In this document: piece after piece, positions 62,526 to 64,000 of the stretch
Position numbering within the stretch: the stretch's first letter is position 1
Layout of the letters: each line of letters begins with the position of its first letter
The notes under the pieces: model-generated
What the model was told of the DNA's origin: nothing
The model's database searches: none
The model's input: only the letters and a program-made list of their open reading frames with translations
Made by a program: the position numbers and the translations under genes
From: Streptomyces albireticuli
Lineage (GTDB): Bacteria > Actinomycetota > Actinomycetes > Streptomycetales > Streptomycetaceae
DNA length: 64,000 nucleotides
Direction of reading: 5' to 3'
Assembly (NCBI RefSeq): GCF_021228125.1
Contig: NZ_JAJQQS010000013.1
Location: 124,001-188,000, forward strand

Positions 62526-64000
62526 CGGCCGCCTCCGATCTCGATGCCGAGTCGGCCGTTCTCCGGCCAGTCGGGGTCGTTGTCGCATTGGGCGATCTCC
62601 AGCGGGCCGAGCCGCAGCAGGCCGGCCTCCAGTTCGCCGTCGTCGTGGTGGTGGAGCCGGCGCAGCCGGGTCGTGTGGACGCTCACGACGCCGGGGACGG
62701 CGGCGGCAGCGGCGACCAGGCGGCTGACGCGGACGGGTTCGCCGAAGGTGAGGGCGTCGGGGTGGAAGAAGCCGGGCCGCCCGTCGGGGAGGGTGCCGGT
62801 GCCCAGGACCCGGCGCAGCTCGGCGAGGACGTGGCCGCGCTGGAAGCCGGGGGCGGCGCACACGGTGAGGGTGATGTCGAGCGGGATCAGGCGGGCGGGG
62901 TGCACGACGACGTCGTGGCCGATGCGCCGGTAGGTGTCGAGGGCGTGGCCGACGGCTTCCAGCAGGGTGGCGCCGGGCGCGGCGGTGCCGAGCGGGTCGA
63001 CCGCCACGTGGACCTCCTGGGTGGTGCCCGTCCAGCGGAGGTCGGCGGCGGCGCGCTGCACCCCGGGGACGCGGGCGGCCAGTTCGGCGTAGTCCCCGGC
63101 GGTGACGGCGCGCAGCCGGGTCCGCCGCAGGGCCAAGGGCGCGAGCCGGCGTACCTCGTCCAGGGACTCGGGGGCGGTGCCTCCGGCGGCGGCGAGCGGG
63201 TTGCGCACCCGGGTGACGTCGGGGGAACCGGCGCGGCACAGGAGAAGGTGGTTGATGGCCTCGGCGCCGACGTTGCCGGTGGGGCCGTTGCCGATGCGGT
63301 AGGAGATCTCCAGGGTGGAGCCGGGGGGTGGGGCGGCGCCGTGGCGGCCGTCGCCGAAGCGGAGGGCGAGTCTGCCGTCGTCCTCCGGCTCGCCGACGAA
63401 GTGCCGGTCCCCGCGGCCGCTGGAGAGGAGGTCGCGGCGGGGCAGCCAGGTGGGCGCCTCGCCCTCGGGTTCGTCGCCCGGCTCGCCTTCCGGCGTCTCG
63501 GCCGGTTCACCGGTGACGACGACGGCGGGCAGGGCCGTACGCGGGTCCTGGCCGGTCTCGGCGGCGGGGCCCGCGAGCCGGGGGTCGGCCGGGTCGAGGC
63601 CGTCGGCGTACTCCTCGCCCCAGCTGTGCAGGAGCTCCCAGGTGACGCGCGCGTCGAGGACGCCGCCGGCGCGGGCGCGGGCCACGAGGACGGAGAGGCG
63701 GCGCAGTTTGCCCGCGAGCAGCCGGTGGCGGCGGGCGATGAGCTCGCGCAGGGCCTCGGCGGGCCGCTCGGTCAGGTGGAACCGCTCCAGGGTACGGGCG
63801 CCGAAGACGACGGTCAGTTCGGCCACCTGGTCCGGTGTCAGGTCCTCGCCGTCGTGCGCCTGTGCCCACAGCTCCTCCAGGCGGACGCGCAGCCGTTCGG
63901 GAACGGTGGCGAGGAGGCCGGCCTGGCTCGCGGCGACCCGCGCGGGCGCGGGGTAGGGGGCGGCCTGGGTGACGGGCGCGTACGACAGTACGGGCCGGAA
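62522..64000 (-). CDS. Baseplate assembly protein, 5' end beyond the window
   Basis: The frame stays open to the window edge, so at least 492 residues of the C-terminal part are visible. Key segments are LALRFGDGRHGAAPPPGSTL, EISYRIGNGPTGNVGAEAIN and LRRTRLRAVTAGDYAELAAR VPGVQRAA, then VHVAVDPLGTAAPGA. The FGDG-x-HG core and the following S/R-YRIG match the adjacent 1291-residue protein, so the two are paralogous wedge components. An internal GTG at 63826 could start a shorter 434-residue form, but the region upstream (ATVPERLRVRLEELWAQAHD) also looks coding. Confidence 0.78.
   Translation of the reverse strand, partial: FRPVLSYAPVTQAAPYPAPARVAASQAGLLATVPERLRVRLEELWAQAHDGEDLTPDQVAELTVVFGARTLERFHLTERPAEALRELIARRHRLLAGKLRRLSVLVARARAGGVLDARVTWELLHSWGEEYADGLDPADPRLAGPAAETGQDPRTALPAVVVTGEPAETPEGEPGDEPEGEAPTWLPRRDLLSSGRGDRHFVGEPEDDGRLALRFGDGRHGAAPPPGSTLEISYRIGNGPTGNVGAEAINHLLLCRAGSPDVTRVRNPLAAAGGTAPESLDEVRRLAPLALRRTRLRAVTAGDYAELAARVPGVQRAAADLRWTGTTQEVHVAVDPLGTAAPGATLLEAVGHALDTYRRIGHDVVVHPARLIPLDITLTVCAAPGFQRGHVLAELRRVLGTGTLPDGRPGFFHPDALTFGEPVRVSRLVAAAAAVPGVVSVHTTRLRRLHHHDDGELEAGLLRLGPLEIAQCDNDPDWPENGRLGIEIGGGR

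Noticed and set aside
54832..64000. Prophage.
   Set aside because: No integrase, terminase, capsid or lysis gene is visible and the four genes are baseplate/fibre types as in injection-particle loci; the region beyond the window is needed to be certain.

Overview
The window looks like chromosomal DNA of a Streptomyces (or close actinomycete). Third-codon-position GC is very high on both strands, GTG and TTG starts are common, one gene carries a rare TTA (bldA-type) codon, and several families typical of Streptomyces occur (DUF1876, DUF4360, DUF6247, peptidase-inhibitor I36, HNH lipoprotein, ricin-domain secreted protein). No rRNA, tRNA, transposase or integrase was seen.

Layout. (a) 0.1-11 kb is mixed: a GNAT, a TetR with a divergent DHFR-fold reductase, a basic Lys/Ala-rich protein, a stand-alone LanC-type cyclase with all active-site residues, an F420-type LLM oxidoreductase, a NarL-type two-component pair, a membrane-anchored esterase, a DUF1876 protein and an orphan solute-binding protein. 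(b) 11.1-23.4 kb is a compact biosynthetic gene cluster with no modular PKS or NRPS. Thirteen tightly spaced plus-strand genes encode an AurF-type diiron N-oxygenase, a class-II-aaRS-like amino acid:carrier protein ligase, two AcpS-type phosphopantetheinyl transferases, two discrete carrier proteins, a PPM1-type methyltransferase, a KAS III-like enzyme plus a Cys-less KAS-like partner, an ATP-grasp ligase, a type III PLP decarboxylase, and a full-length plus a truncated acyl-CoA dehydrogenase. A type II thioesterase and an HTH regulator follow on the minus strand. An MFS exporter, ArsR regulator and PNPOx-like protein (23.7-26.0 kb) border it and may belong to it.

(c) 26-49 kb holds dispersed functions: AraC regulator, lactate-permease-like transporter, HNH lipoprotein, MMPL exporter, an old-yellow enzyme and an SDR each with a MerR regulator and a recognisable MerR operator, ricin lectin, YceI, a candidate toxin-antitoxin pair, an NNCYNYA-motif protein, a NERD-UvrD helicase, a DUF4097 lipoprotein, DUF4360, a Ser/Thr kinase, an I36 inhibitor facing a secreted serine protease, and RsgA. 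(d) 49-54.7 kb has a membrane SpoIIE-type phosphatase, a double Lrp regulator and a 14-TM MFS exporter. (e) 54.8-64 kb is one end of a contractile-injection/phage-tail-like locus read leftwards: two related baseplate-assembly proteins (one cut by the window edge), a tail-protein-I/beta-helix protein and a DUF6519 protein.

How the cluster may work (inference). Two carrier proteins are charged by two different chemistries. The aaRS-like ligase aminoacylates one. The ATP-grasp ligase and type III decarboxylase make an amine on the other, as BtrJ/BtrK do on BtrI in butirosin biosynthesis. The dehydrogenase pair desaturates, the KAS III-like pair joins the acyl units, the AurF-like enzyme oxidises an amine nitrogen, the methyltransferase caps a carboxylate or hydroxyl, and the thioesterase edits or releases. 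The expected product is a small N-oxygenated amino-acid-derived metabolite. I do not recognise this gene combination as a named pathway.
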